This document shows, one piece after another, positions 54,750-64,000 of a stretch of 64,000 bases of DNA. The position numbers and the translations under genes were made by a program. The notes beneath the pieces are model-generated. The model worked only from the letters and a program-made list of their open reading frames with translations, was not told the origin of the DNA and did not search any database. Position 1 is the stretch's first letter, and each line of letters opens with the position of its first letter. Source of the stretch: Torymus aiolomorphi (Eukaryota > Arthropoda > Insecta > Hymenoptera > Torymidae). The stretch is taken from NCBI GenBank assembly GCA_036365515.1, contig CM070874.1, forward strand, positions 26,041,862-26,105,861, read 5' to 3'.

Positions 54750-55152
54750 ATGGCAGACCAAGGTGATATAAAACCAATACCATTACGTTGGGATCCAAAA
54801 GAAAAAAATTTATAGAAGTTCACACCATTGAACAAGCTCAAATTTTAGACGATTTAAATAAACAATTGTTAGAACATGACCACGAGGACAATAATTATAT
54901 GAACAATTTAATAGATGAATACAATAATCATTTAAACCAAAATAAAACAGAATTTCCAGTATTATGGGATCCAGAAAAAAAAAATATGTAGTAGTGTATA
55001 CATTGGAAGAAGAAAATCGACTGTCCGAATTAAATACAAAAATAGAACAAAATATAAAAGAAACAAATAAGTATAATGAATATTTAGAGGAGTCATTGAA
55101 AGAATATAATTTAAATTATATAAAAAATCTAATTGAAAATCTTAGTAGATAA
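54750..55152 (+). CDS. Unknown protein with two WDP modules, A-run frame shifts
   Basis: An ATG at 54750 in an AAAAACATGG context opens a frame that reaches WDPKEKN and stops after an A7 run (54804-54810). One frame over, the protein continues (FIEVHTIEQAQILDDLN...) to a second WDPEKKN, stops after an A10 run at about 54975-54984, and again continues one frame over (YVVVYTLEEENRLSELN...) to a stop at 55152. Each module is about 66 residues: WDP, Lys/Glu run, aromatic, V-(H/Y)-T-(I/L)-E, then a charged helix. Highly charged, Asn/Glu/Lys-rich, probably helical. I do not recognise the family. Either two A-run indels (decay or assembly error) or slippage at A runs is needed for a full protein. 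Confidence 0.5.
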
Positions 55153-55154
55153 TT

Positions 55155-55720
55155 GGTCTGCTTTCAGGGACCTTCAAAATTGGCCTACTTTTATTGACTT
55201 TTAAATTAAAAGAAAATGTATTAAAAAATGTCTTAATCGGTCTGCTATCAACGACATTATTAAAAAATGTTTTTAAAATCGGTCTGCTATCAGCGACCTT
55301 TAAAATTAGTCTCCTATCAACGATCTTCAAAACCAGTCTGTTATCAGCGACCTTCAAAATCGGTCTGCTATCAGCGACCTTTAAAATCGGTCTGCTATCA
55401 ACGACCTTCAAAATTGGTCTGCTATCAGACCTCCAAAATTGATTAGCTTTCTAAAATTGGTGTGCTATCAGCGACCTTAAAAATAGATCTGACATGTACA
55501 TGTCAGTATTAAGACCTCCAAAATTGATTAGCTTTCAACAACATTTAAAATTAATATATTTTCAATGACTTACAAACTGATCTTTTGCTGAACCTTCAAA
55601 ATCGATCTACTTTTAGAATTCAACAACGGTTTCGATTTATGTTTCGGTCTGCTTTCAGCGACCTTCATAACTAATATTTTTAGCGTCATACTTTGAGCGA
55701 CCTTTGAAATCAATATGAAG
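55155..55720. repeat. 27 bp minisatellite
   Basis: The unit GGTCTGCTATCAGCGACCTT plus YAAAATC is most regular at about 55250-55480, with degenerate units on both sides. As 27 is a multiple of three, it gives nine-residue repeat frames on both strands (for example 55194-55442 on the plus strand); these are incidental. Confidence 0.85.
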
Positions 55721-56310
55721 TTCAAAAGCTTTGAATGACTTTCAAGCTTAAAATTTATGTTATTTAAATAACTATAAAAATGTTAAAAAATATAACATAT
55801 GTTTATTTAATAGAGTAAAAGTAATACTTGAAAATTATACAGTTTTTTTTAACAGAGGAATAGGGCTTTTTTTACTAACTTTTTATTACGAAAACAAAAA
55901 TGACATATTTAATGGAAAATGAATTCAAAGATAGTAAAAAAGGGGAAACCTCTATAAAATAATCCCCTATCTATCTGCCTCTTGGGTGGCGTGGAAAAGA
56001 TAGACTTTTCATATCTCTATATATTATATAGAATCTCTGTCACTGTTCAGCCCATATATTACCTTTACCTAGAGATATACAATTTCCTCATATGTCGTAC
56101 ATAAAGTTATTTGTGTTTATCCATAATTTCAGGGTCAAGCGAAGCGAAGGCCCAACTCGCGTGCGTTCGTGGTCCTCATTGCTACCGAAGGCTATATTCA
56201 ATTTTTTCACATACCGTACAGAAAGTTATTTGTACTTAATCTTGGATTTCAGGCTCGAAAACGTCACATAACTTCACTTCTAGAAACTGTGATGCCTATG
56301 CTCGTATGTT

Positions 56311-56959
56311 AATAGTAGATTTTCTTACAAGGGGGAAAATGGAACTTTCGCAGGCACGTGAGATGAGGACCGAGGCGAAGCCGAGGCCATCATATCACGT
56401 GCATGCAGGAGTTCCATTTAACTCCCGTGTAAGAAATAGTATTTTTCTCTATTCCCGGGCGAAAGTACGTTAATTAATCAGTCCAGAATAGTCGAAAATC
56501 ATCGTCTTTCCTGGTGACATCAACTCTCCGCAGCCATTTTTTTACTTTCACCCTATGCTTTGATAGCGTTAGCGACTTCACGTTGTTCTTGTAATTTGCA
56601 GGTTATATTTTTCAATTTTATTTTACCTGTCACAATTGGTTTTCCGGATGCGCGCGTTTATGTGTGTTCGATGCCCGTCCAACGTTTGCAGCACGAGCGT
56701 AGAGAGTGCTGCTGGTTTCTCTTCTCTAAAAGGATGGAGAATAATGACACGATGATACCCAAAAATGACGATTCTATTTTTTAAGAGATGAGTCCTCTGA
56801 CCAGATAAGTCAAGGATCAACCCGCTTAAAAATAGATGATTTCAAGATGATTTCAAGATGATTTCAAAATGATATAAAGAATTCAAGATGGACCAATTCT
56901 GATTGTCGGGACGACAATCTGAAAGAAGGGTAACCTGAGCGACTTTAACTTACAGTTTC
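56311..56959. other. Spacer with imperfect palindrome
   Basis: At about 56338-56415 ATGGAACT...AGTTCCAT and CACGTGA...TCACGTG form an imperfect palindrome around GAGGCGAAGCCGAGGCC. Related GCGAAGCGAAGGCC occurs near 56140, and its complement CGCTTCGCTCGGCC near 50940. A short tandem GATGATTTCAA repeat lies at about 56836-56870. A 74-codon frame at 56560-56784 has no recognisable feature. Confidence 0.45.
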
Positions 56960-57842
56960 CCCGTTGACGATGCTCCTCTAGCAGGTGATGCCTCCGACTA
57001 GCTGCAGCTGCTGAAAAGGTAGAGGGCGGTATTCGGGGAGATAGGGAACGGTTACTCGCAAGATAAATAACACGTGACTACAAGATTAAAAATGAAAAAG
57101 ACAAGTTTATTAAAGGGCAAGGGATTTCGCGCTAAGGGGCGTGAAGCCCGAACAATTCCTACAGAATTAAACGCACGCAGGCCGAGACTTTCCGCGGAGC
57201 CGGCTGGTCGCACAGGCGGCATAACCGCGTCGCGAAACGCCACAAAATGGCCGCCGCATGCACGTACGCGAGGCCGCTTGCCTCAATACAAGCGGTGTCG
57301 GGTAGTCACGAACTACAAACACTCGCGAAGCCGCTTGCACGCAGATACCTACGCGGCGTCTATAAAAGCGCAACACTTACTTTTGAGCTGGTCAGCTCGC
57401 GCCCGCTGTTCGCCTCTGTCTCTCTCTCTCTCGTTCGCTGCTGGGCGAGGCGTTGAGCCTCGTGGCATCTCGCCGCTTCGCTGGTGGCCTCGCTCGCTCT
57501 TTCTCCTGTCTCTCTTCGTCTGCGGCAGGGCGCACGACTGCAGTCGGTGTTGCACGGGCGGCTGGCTGGTGGCGGAGAGAAGACGCGGTGGGCATGAGGT
57601 ACACTTGATGGCGTGGCACTGGCGGAGTTAATCTGCACGTGTCCACCTGTTGCACGGCAGGACTGAACTGATAATGGCCGCGACATCTCTTCGGAGCGTC
57701 GCGGTGTCGTCTTCCTTCTTCTTGCTCCGCCTCTCGCGCATCCCGCTTGGCGCGCGGTGAGTCGCGATACGTGCAAGCGCCCGAGATGCAAATCTCGCAA
57801 TGCTGTATGCGCTACTATTATATCCTTATGCATGCGCCCGTT

Positions 57843-57845
<3 letters not shown>
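56960..57845 (-). repeat. Partial gypsy-type LTR
   Basis: Shares landmarks with the outer gypsy LTR (28770-29616): GATGCTCCTCTAG.AGG, GGGCGGTATTCGGGGAG, CGCTAAGGGGCGTGA and GAGATGCAAATCTCGCAATGC. Ends CCCGTTACA at 57845. The LTR start is missing, so it is truncated or too diverged to see. The short frames inside are not genes. Confidence 0.75.

Positions 57846-57923
<78 letters not shown>
57846..57923. repeat. (AT)n microsatellite
   Basis: About 39 AT units directly after the LTR end. Confidence 0.97.
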
Positions 57924-57925
<2 letters not shown>

Positions 57926-60060
57926 TTAGAACTTAGTACGCAGCAACGTTTTTACGAAATCCTTGTTTTTCTATTGATTTTTATCTATAACTTGCATATT
58001 TCTGTCCTAAATTCATTCCCAAAGCTACTTATTTATCTAAGTTTTACATTGTTAAATGACCCATTTTTTCGCGTTAAAATTTTCATTTTTTTTCCTTTTC
58101 TAGTTATTCATAATTCACATTTCAATAAGTCTTTCGATGATACATTCGTACAAAGTATGAATGTTATCGCTAACTCCCGCGACGGAATGTATATTCAGCA
58201 CTCTCACCCCTCTCGGAGTTCCACGTGCGAGGGAAACCCGAAACTCCTAAACGACGCAATACTGTTGCCGGGAGCTGTAGGACCCACGAGAGCAAAAAGG
58301 AACGCATCGAGCGGGGGAGAGCGTCGACGGTACGACAATGCGTTTTAGTCAGAGCCAAGCGTCTGAAGCTTTAAGTCTAAGCACACGGTGCCTTAAGTAA
58401 TAGTTACAGACAAAGAAGTATATAGTGTGTTTAAGTTCTAATTAAGTTTTCAATATCCACTCACACAGGGATAATTATCTATACTGTCATACAGAATATT
58501 AATTTTGCAGAAGTTATACAGAATATTAACATTTGGGAAATATTGTCATTAACCAGGATCTAATAATAAACAATTATATTTGCGAAGCGCCTCAGGATCA
58601 CTGATTTCACAATAAAATCGCATACGGTTACAGAGGATCAAATAATTAAACAAAACAACCAAAGTAAGTTATTAGCAATTTACCGATAATAACTATTCGC
58701 ACTGCGCGTCCACACAGATTCATATATGTATATCGGCCGTGCGCACTCACGCACGAAGGAACGTAGTCGTGCGTCGTGTTTGTTTCTCGTTAAGACGTTG
58801 ATAGAATTCGAGTCCCATCCAGTGAGGAGAATTCCTGTCTCCTTTGAACAATTTAATAGAAATTGTAAGTGCGAATACTTTTCCTTCCTTTTCTTCTTTT
58901 CCCCAAGATTTTGCAACCAGATTGTATTTTTATAAATTTCCTACGGTTACTAAGGTCCTCCAGAGAATTTGCCAGTGAGACCATTGTCATTGAAAGCACT
59001 CGATCCACTGTGCCATTTCAATCCTGTAAGAAATTTCGGTGATTATTGGACGCCAATAATTATTTGTAACTGTTTGTGACGTTTTTTTAGGATTTTAACA
59101 GTTAATAATAGTTATTCAATTATTTAATTTTACTATTAAATATTTGTTGATTATTATTATCAATATGATAGTAATTATTTATTAGTTATTATCGTCAATA
59201 TGATAATAATTAATAATTAATAATTAATAATTTAAAAAATCTAAAAACTAAAGTTATTAACTTATATAATTAATTATTGATTGATTCTTATGAATATAAT
59301 AATATGGCTATATAAAAATTGATAATTATCAATTATTATTGTTGATAGTAATAATACAGAAATGATAGGATTTTTCTTAAATATCAAATTTAAAGATTGT
59401 TTAAGGATGTTTAGAGCTGCCGGAAAAATGTTTTAATCTTTTACAAACTATTATAATAAGAAAAGAATGTGTCTAAGGTCCTACATTTTGTAACTACTAT
59501 AAAAGGATAATAACAGTTCTAAACATTTTTAAATAATTTTTAACAATTATTAACTGTTATTAACATTTATAATTTACGACAGTCCAGGTATGAGGGCAAA
59601 TGTACCTGCAGTTGCGCAGATTACCTATTACGATTCCATAAAACACTGTTAGTAGAATTATATCCATTTATACTAAACATCGTAGCCAGTTTAAATATAC
59701 TCAACTTACCCCCAAGAAATAAATAACGCTGTTTAGAACATTGTCATTTTCCCTTTTTGTTAGATTAAACTATCAAGTGTTGTAACAGCAGAGGCAAGTT
59801 CGACTAGTCTGTTATCGTATATTAGCTGACAATCAGTGTCAGCCAATTCCGCAGATATCTCTCGGACTCGACCCCTAACAGTAAGTATTAATTAATTGGT
59901 CCAATTGAAAAATACTCGGTTACCTAGTAGCTGGGTGGTAGCGGAGGCGAGCAACCAATAGTGCTGAGCGAGGGCAAGGAGGGATCCTATAACTACACTC
60001 ACCTCCCAAGTTAAGGCTCCGTTTCCATTTTCCCTTACTCTAATCCTTCCTATGTTGCAC
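57924..60060. other. Unassigned, mostly AT-rich
   Basis: 58150-58350 is GC-richer with a 60-codon frame and no motif. 59120-59350 is almost pure A/T with short palindromes around ATTAATAATTAATAATT. No gene recognised. Confidence 0.4.
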
Positions 60061-60990
60061 TTTTGTGATCCTCGTCTACTACCTCAACAGGGAAACGCAG
60101 GTGTCATCAACTAATACCCATCCGGGAAGCAAGAGTCGAGCCACCATCATCCGGCATCGTGCATTTTTCCCTGTTGCTACTGGGGATCCGCACGGTTCGG
60201 CTTTGGAGAGTGACCTCCACATCAAAATGGGGTTCCAAGGATCTGCTATGCATGAAATCCTGCCACCAGATCCACACGGTCCACATTAGAAACCTCCAAC
60301 TGGATGTTGGCCTTTGTAGATGCAGCATGTTCTTGTAGCAGACCATATATATCTCTCTATATATATAGACATATAGATATATATATACACACACAGTGCC
60401 AAGATCCGCTGTGTGGGTCGTCTGGCTCGAGTTTCCACCATCACCTGCGGGACAGAAGAAAACCTTACAAAGAATCGGAGCATCATATCCTTCGGCGCAG
60501 GAAAAATATACATATGGAAGCATAGAGAGAGGTGCACGCGCGTACGGGGACACGAGAAAGCAACTTATCTGACAAAGCAGGAGACGGCGAAGTACTAGCA
60601 TCCATTTCGGTGCAGGGTTTCGCGGAGTGGCCTTTTTCCGTGGTACCCTGGTTTTTCTCCATTTTTCCACCACCATATCCTCTCACGACCGGGATTTTCG
60701 TTGTCCTCGTTCGAACACTGCGGGAGCGCGAGTCAGCTGTTCTGCTACCTTCGTAGCTGGGCGAACTTACATAGAGCGCCGCGCGCACGGCCGGAGCCGA
60801 CGGCCACGGACTATACTTACATCGCGCGGAGAGTCAGTGACTCTCCGACGTTAGGGCGCGTCTACATAGGAACTAGGCCAGTCAAATTAGATTATTTTAG
60901 CTCCTTTTCAGACTTAACTGTAACTAGAGGCTTGCGAGCGGATTCTGGTCGGGGGGGGGGGAGGGGGCATCAGGTACAATGATCCGGTGA
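60061..60990. other. GC-moderate region with unrecognised frames
   Basis: Overlapping frames on both strands (60065-60289 plus, 60107-60676 minus, others) lack known motifs. 60340-60400 holds ATATATAG/CACACA repeats, and 60948-60967 is a G run (ten Gs, then AGGGGG). It may be repeat debris. Confidence 0.3.
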
Positions 60991-62168
60991 GTGCGTCCAA
61001 AAATTATGTCAGGATCATTTTTTAAATAATGAATTAATGATCGAAATGTCAGCTTTTTGACGACAGAAGAAAAACTACTGACTTTACAGAAAAAAGTTAA
61101 ATGTAAACTTTGTAGATATTGAAAAGATCTATCAAACGCAATTTACAGATTTACATTTAGTTAATTTGTTTATCTGCAAATCGCAAAAAACCGCTGAAAA
61201 TAGCCATTTTAACGATTGTTTATAACTCCGTTAAAAAATTTGCTAGGTGCTTGATAACTCGCCTTAGTATAGCTCTTATAGTACTTAATAAGCAGTTAAA
61301 ATTTTAGCTAAAAATATTCAATAGTTTTTGCATAATTCCATTTATTTATTAGATTTTGGTCATTTTTGCGCGATTTTTCCCAAGCCGTGGGACATCGTAC
61401 GAGGATGCAGTAAACGGATTTTGAAATTTAACATCTCTACTTTCACGAACAATGAATAGCTAAGCAATTATTTCAAATTTAGTTATTAAAAATTGCAAAA
61501 TAAAAAAAAGTCATTTTTTTTTGTTATAAATAAAAGCAATTGCGACTCCTGTATTTATCGGAGATAAACAGCAGTAGGTTCGTTGGAAAGCTCGCATTTT
61601 TCCTCAAATTTCAACGTCCCTACGAACTCTCTAAGTGCTCTAGAAGCCGAGATAATTTTTTTTTTGTAAAAATCGCCGTGTCTTCAATTATTAATATTAA
61701 GAAACGAGACAGGCGCGAAAAATCGAATTAATAGTTGTACTCGCATAAAAAAAATATTGCGTCACATTAATTGCAAAATTACATTGTTATAAATAATCAC
61801 AAAGGTGCGGGTCAAAAATGGAGAAGGCTACAGTGTCACGCGAAAAAAACTGAACATAGGAACTTCAAATCCGACGCGCTCGAAAAATTTTTTATATCTC
61901 GGTAACTTATTGACATAAAAACTTCATTTTTTTTTTAATTTGGGATGGCTCGCGAAAATAATAACATCTGGCCTACTTATTTCCCCGAAAAAGTTTATTT
62001 AACAATACTTAATTAACAATAATTATTTTAATTAACTTTTTAATGTTTTTTTTCATAAATAAATAATTAATTAATTATATATGTGAGATTGGGTACCTAT
62101 TATTAGTTTATTAAATAATAAAAAATAATAATTCACTTTAAAAAAAATTTTATTCAACATACAAATGT
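60991..62168. other. AT-rich stretch without recognised gene
   Basis: Poly-A/T runs; a 63-codon frame at 61540-61731 has no recognisable feature. It is the 3' flank of the PIN/CXC gene. Confidence 0.45.
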
Positions 62169-64000
62169 CTATTGTATTGGCATTTTTCGCTTTTTTGTGT
62201 GTGGTGCATCTGTGTGTATTTGTGAAGCGTGTTCTTCTTCTTCTTCTTCTTCTTCTTCTTCTTCTTCTTCTTCTTCTTCTGTTTCTTCGTTTTCTTCTTC
62301 GTCAACATGTTGAGTATCATCTTGCATCGGCATTTGCATCATTTTTTCGAAAATCAACGCTTCGTCTTGCGTATCATCATTAATACCGATGTCTGTGTTG
62401 TCGTCTATCGTGGTTTCTTCGACGTTCGTGCAACTATCACCATGACATGACGAGCACATTTGAGAGCATCGCAGCCCATATTTACGACAACTGCATGTTT
62501 TCTTTTTGCATCCCGTCTCGCACCTACAACTAATTTTACTCAGTAGCTCATCGGGAATAAGCGGTTCCAGCGTGTGCACTGGGTAGATGACATTTTGTCG
62601 CTCTTTCCAACCCCACGCTGTTGGATCCTTTTTATAACCAAGCCACTGTTGTAATTGTAGGTACGATCTGTATGCGTGCTGCTTAGTAGCACCTTCAGTC
62701 GGTGGCAAATTTTCTAATTTCAAACTACCTTTCAAAGCTGATTTTTGAAAGTTAAAAAATCGCCGCTCATGTAGAGTCTTTTTATCTTTCTTGGTGCCAT
62801 AAATTTGGCTAACTATATCGTTAGCACTCGAAGCTAAAACATCAGGAGTGACGTAGGGATCGTAGAAATGCTGTGCTTTTTGCTGTAGAACTACATCATC
62901 GGAAACCGTCTTTATTAATTTGTTTTTGCCATGTTTGAAAAAACAAGACGTTGTATCACATCCTGTGAAAGCATGCAGGAAACCTATTAACTTTTTTACT
63001 TTCAAATATTTAAAACTGTTGCTGTCATATATGCAATCATTCACATTTCCTTTTCCAGGTTTCAAAAAGTAAATAGTATTAATAGGTGAGTGCTGCATTA
63101 ATATTACCAATAAATCGATGTCTTCTCCAATTATCCAAGTTGTACCGCTTACGCTGCATTTGTCAGCAGTACTCACAATCAGAAAATCAGCATCTTCTTC
63201 CGCAACGACTGTACTACATTTTTCTTGTTCAAACTCTTCGCACAGTAATTCAATTAACTTTTTTTTATTTTTATTCCTGCTCAAAAATTTGTCTTGCGAA
63301 ATCGTAATAATCGTATCTCTATTGAATTCTACTTCTCGGCCTAAATTTTTATTCTCTCTCCGTGACCTCTCGGCTGCTTTTATGCTTTTAACATTTATAC
63401 CCTCTGGGTAACCATCGAAAACTATGGTGGAATTTCGACTGTAATTATGGGTTGTGTAATCAACATACTGTTTAATAATAAAGTCTATGGATTTATTAGT
63501 ATCCCACCGAACTTTATGCAAAAGGAAACGCCCATCAACCACATAAAAATCGTTTGGACCACGAGATACACCAGAAATCTTCGAAAAATTATCATAGAAT
63601 GATGATTTTCTTCCTTTTCGCATCCCACCTTCGTCAAAAAGAGAAAGAGGGTAGGGAGCAAGTTCATATTCTAAAAACGTATGCATATCTGTTTTGTTTT
63701 GAATATTTAATGATATTCTCTGGAATACAAGAGTTCGGTCAATTGTTACGACTTCGTTATCAATTTTTACAGAAGAATTTACTGCTTTCAATGATAGCAC
63801 TTTGTCCTTTTTGTGAAATTTCACCGAACCAAAATCACCACCAATAATTCTGTTCATTGAAGACAAACCAATTTCTAATGCTTTGTAACAATTTATTTTA
63901 TCATCACCTATTATCCCAGTGCTAATCGATAATATATTATCGGTCACGGGAAATGGGTTATGATTTTTGAAAAATTCTGTCAACTTTTTGGAGTCCTGTA
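62169..64000 (-). CDS. FEN1-like PIN nuclease with CXC domain, 5' partial
   Basis: The frame is open from the window edge to a stop at 62169: at least 604 residues, with the true start outside. Acidic residues placed as in XPG/FEN1-type PIN nucleases are FYVVDGRF (near residue 148), IVFDGYPE (near 190), AEEDADFLIV (near 260) and GEDIDLLVIL (near 287). TGCDTTSCFF (near 341) resembles the FEN1 GCDY helix-hairpin segment. Residues about 486-520 have nine closely spaced Cys (CRCETGC, TCSCRKYGLRC, CSSC), a tesmin/TSO1-like CXC DNA-binding pattern. A Glu-rich tail encoded by a GAA microsatellite and a basic end follow. Inferred role: DNA-binding structure-specific nuclease. I recall multicopy uncharacterised relatives in insects, perhaps transposon-borne. 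No stop or shift seen. Confidence 0.7.
   Translation of the reverse strand, partial: QDSKKLTEFFKNHNPFPVTDNILSISTGIIGDDKINCYKALEIGLSSMNRIIGGDFGSVKFHKKDKVLSLKAVNSSVKIDNEVVTIDRTLVFQRISLNIQNKTDMHTFLEYELAPYPLSLFDEGGMRKGRKSSFYDNFSKISGVSRGPNDFYVVDGRFLLHKVRWDTNKSIDFIIKQYVDYTTHNYSRNSTIVFDGYPEGINVKSIKAAERSRRENKNLGREVEFNRDTIITISQDKFLSRNKNKKKLIELLCEEFEQEKCSTVVAEEDADFLIVSTADKCSVSGTTWIIGEDIDLLVILMQHSPINTIYFLKPGKGNVNDCIYDSNSFKYLKVKKLIGFLHAFTGCDTTSCFFKHGKNKLIKTVSDDVVLQQKAQHFYDPYVTPDVLASSANDIVSQIYGTKKDKKTLHERRFFNFQKSALKGSLKLENLPPTEGATKQHAYRSYLQLQQWLGYKKDPTAWGWKERQNVIYPVHTLEPLIPDELLSKISCRCETGCKKKTCSCRKYGLRCSQMCSSCHGDSCTNVEETTIDDNTDIGINDDTQDEALIFEKMMQMPMQDDTQHVDEEENEETEEEEEEEEEEEEEEEEHASQIHTDAPHTKKRKMPIQ
62231..62280. 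repeat. (TTC)n microsatellite coding poly-Glu
   Basis: About 16 TTC units on the plus strand, read as a poly-Glu run near the C-terminus of the PIN/CXC protein. Confidence 0.95.

Larger units (their letters stand above)
50990..56310. mobile_element. Possible element bounded by about 0.4 kb inverted repeats
   Basis: The left arm about 50990-51420 and right arm about 55750-56310 are diverged reverse complements. Shared blocks are GTCTATCTTTTCCACGCCAC, CTATCTTTGAATTC plus ATTTTCCATTAAAT, and TTCAAGTATTACTTTT. In the right arm an inner part is duplicated in tandem (about 170 bp). Between them lie a Helitron-type helicase remnant, a solo LTR, a small unknown gene and a minisatellite. Whether the arms belong to the helicase element or are two independent repeat copies is open. 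Confidence 0.5.

Noticed and set aside
55142..55442. Nine-residue repeat proteins on both strands
   Set aside because: Both frames derive from the 27 bp minisatellite; no other domain is attached.
50990..56310. Polinton/Maverick or endogenous DNA virus
   Set aside because: Inverted arms are present, but no protein-primed polymerase, retroviral-type integrase, capsid or packaging ATPase was found; only a helicase remnant and a small unknown gene.
60107..60676. 189-codon minus-strand frame as a gene
   Set aside because: Crosses TA/CA repeats, no motif, and equally long frames exist on the other strand.
62165..62450. Plus-strand Leu- or Phe-rich frames (possible membrane peptides)
   Set aside because: Antisense of the poly-Glu microsatellite in the PIN/CXC gene.

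Overview
This is a eukaryotic, almost certainly insect, window made nearly entirely of transposable elements, tandem repeats and large inverted repeats. No ordinary single-copy host gene is evident. The mix (mariner, BEL/Pao, Ty3/gypsy, an errantivirus with env, two CR1-like LINEs, a DDE/SWIM transposase gene with introns) and the long TA and CT microsatellites fit an arthropod; Hymenoptera is my guess, but nothing in the sequence proves the order.

Layout. 1-5.2 kb: AT-rich DNA with diverged inverted repeats and a complete miniature LTR element (2530-3127) whose LTRs carry a tRNA-like Pol III module. 5.26-9.4 kb: a minus-strand DDE/SWIM transposase gene with two predicted introns, cut by a mariner (6623-7922); one intron holds about 136 TA repeats. 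9.7-11.4 kb: a 740 bp foldback and a 41 bp minisatellite. 11.8-19.3 kb: a young but broken BEL/Pao retrotransposon with 1019 bp LTRs, saturated with the pentamer ACTCA. 19.9-23.2 kb: a foldback and an inverted repeat with about 810 bp arms. 23.3-27.9 kb: a tRNA-like locus, a 2.4 kb array of 32 bp hairpin-forming units, a GC-rich patch and a 310 bp satellite.

28.4-48.8 kb is a nested structure: a degenerate minus-strand gypsy element (target duplication ATAC) holds one LINE in its left LTR, an errantivirus remnant in its gag (target duplication CGTG) and a second LINE in its right LTR. A second, intact-looking mariner follows (48840-50133). 50.4-50.8 kb has facing G-rich and C-rich tracts. 51-56.3 kb contains a Helitron-type PIF1 helicase remnant, a solo LTR, a small unrecognised two-module gene (WDP modules) and a 27 bp minisatellite, all between inverted repeats of about 0.4 kb. 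57-62 kb holds a partial gypsy-type LTR, TA repeats and unassigned DNA. 62.2-64 kb is a minus-strand FEN1-like PIN nuclease/CXC protein running off the window edge.

Most coding regions are broken by stops or one-base indels. The best-preserved reading frames are the two mariner transposases and the PIN/CXC protein. Several breaks fall in homopolymers of otherwise young elements, so assembly indel errors are a real alternative to genuine decay.
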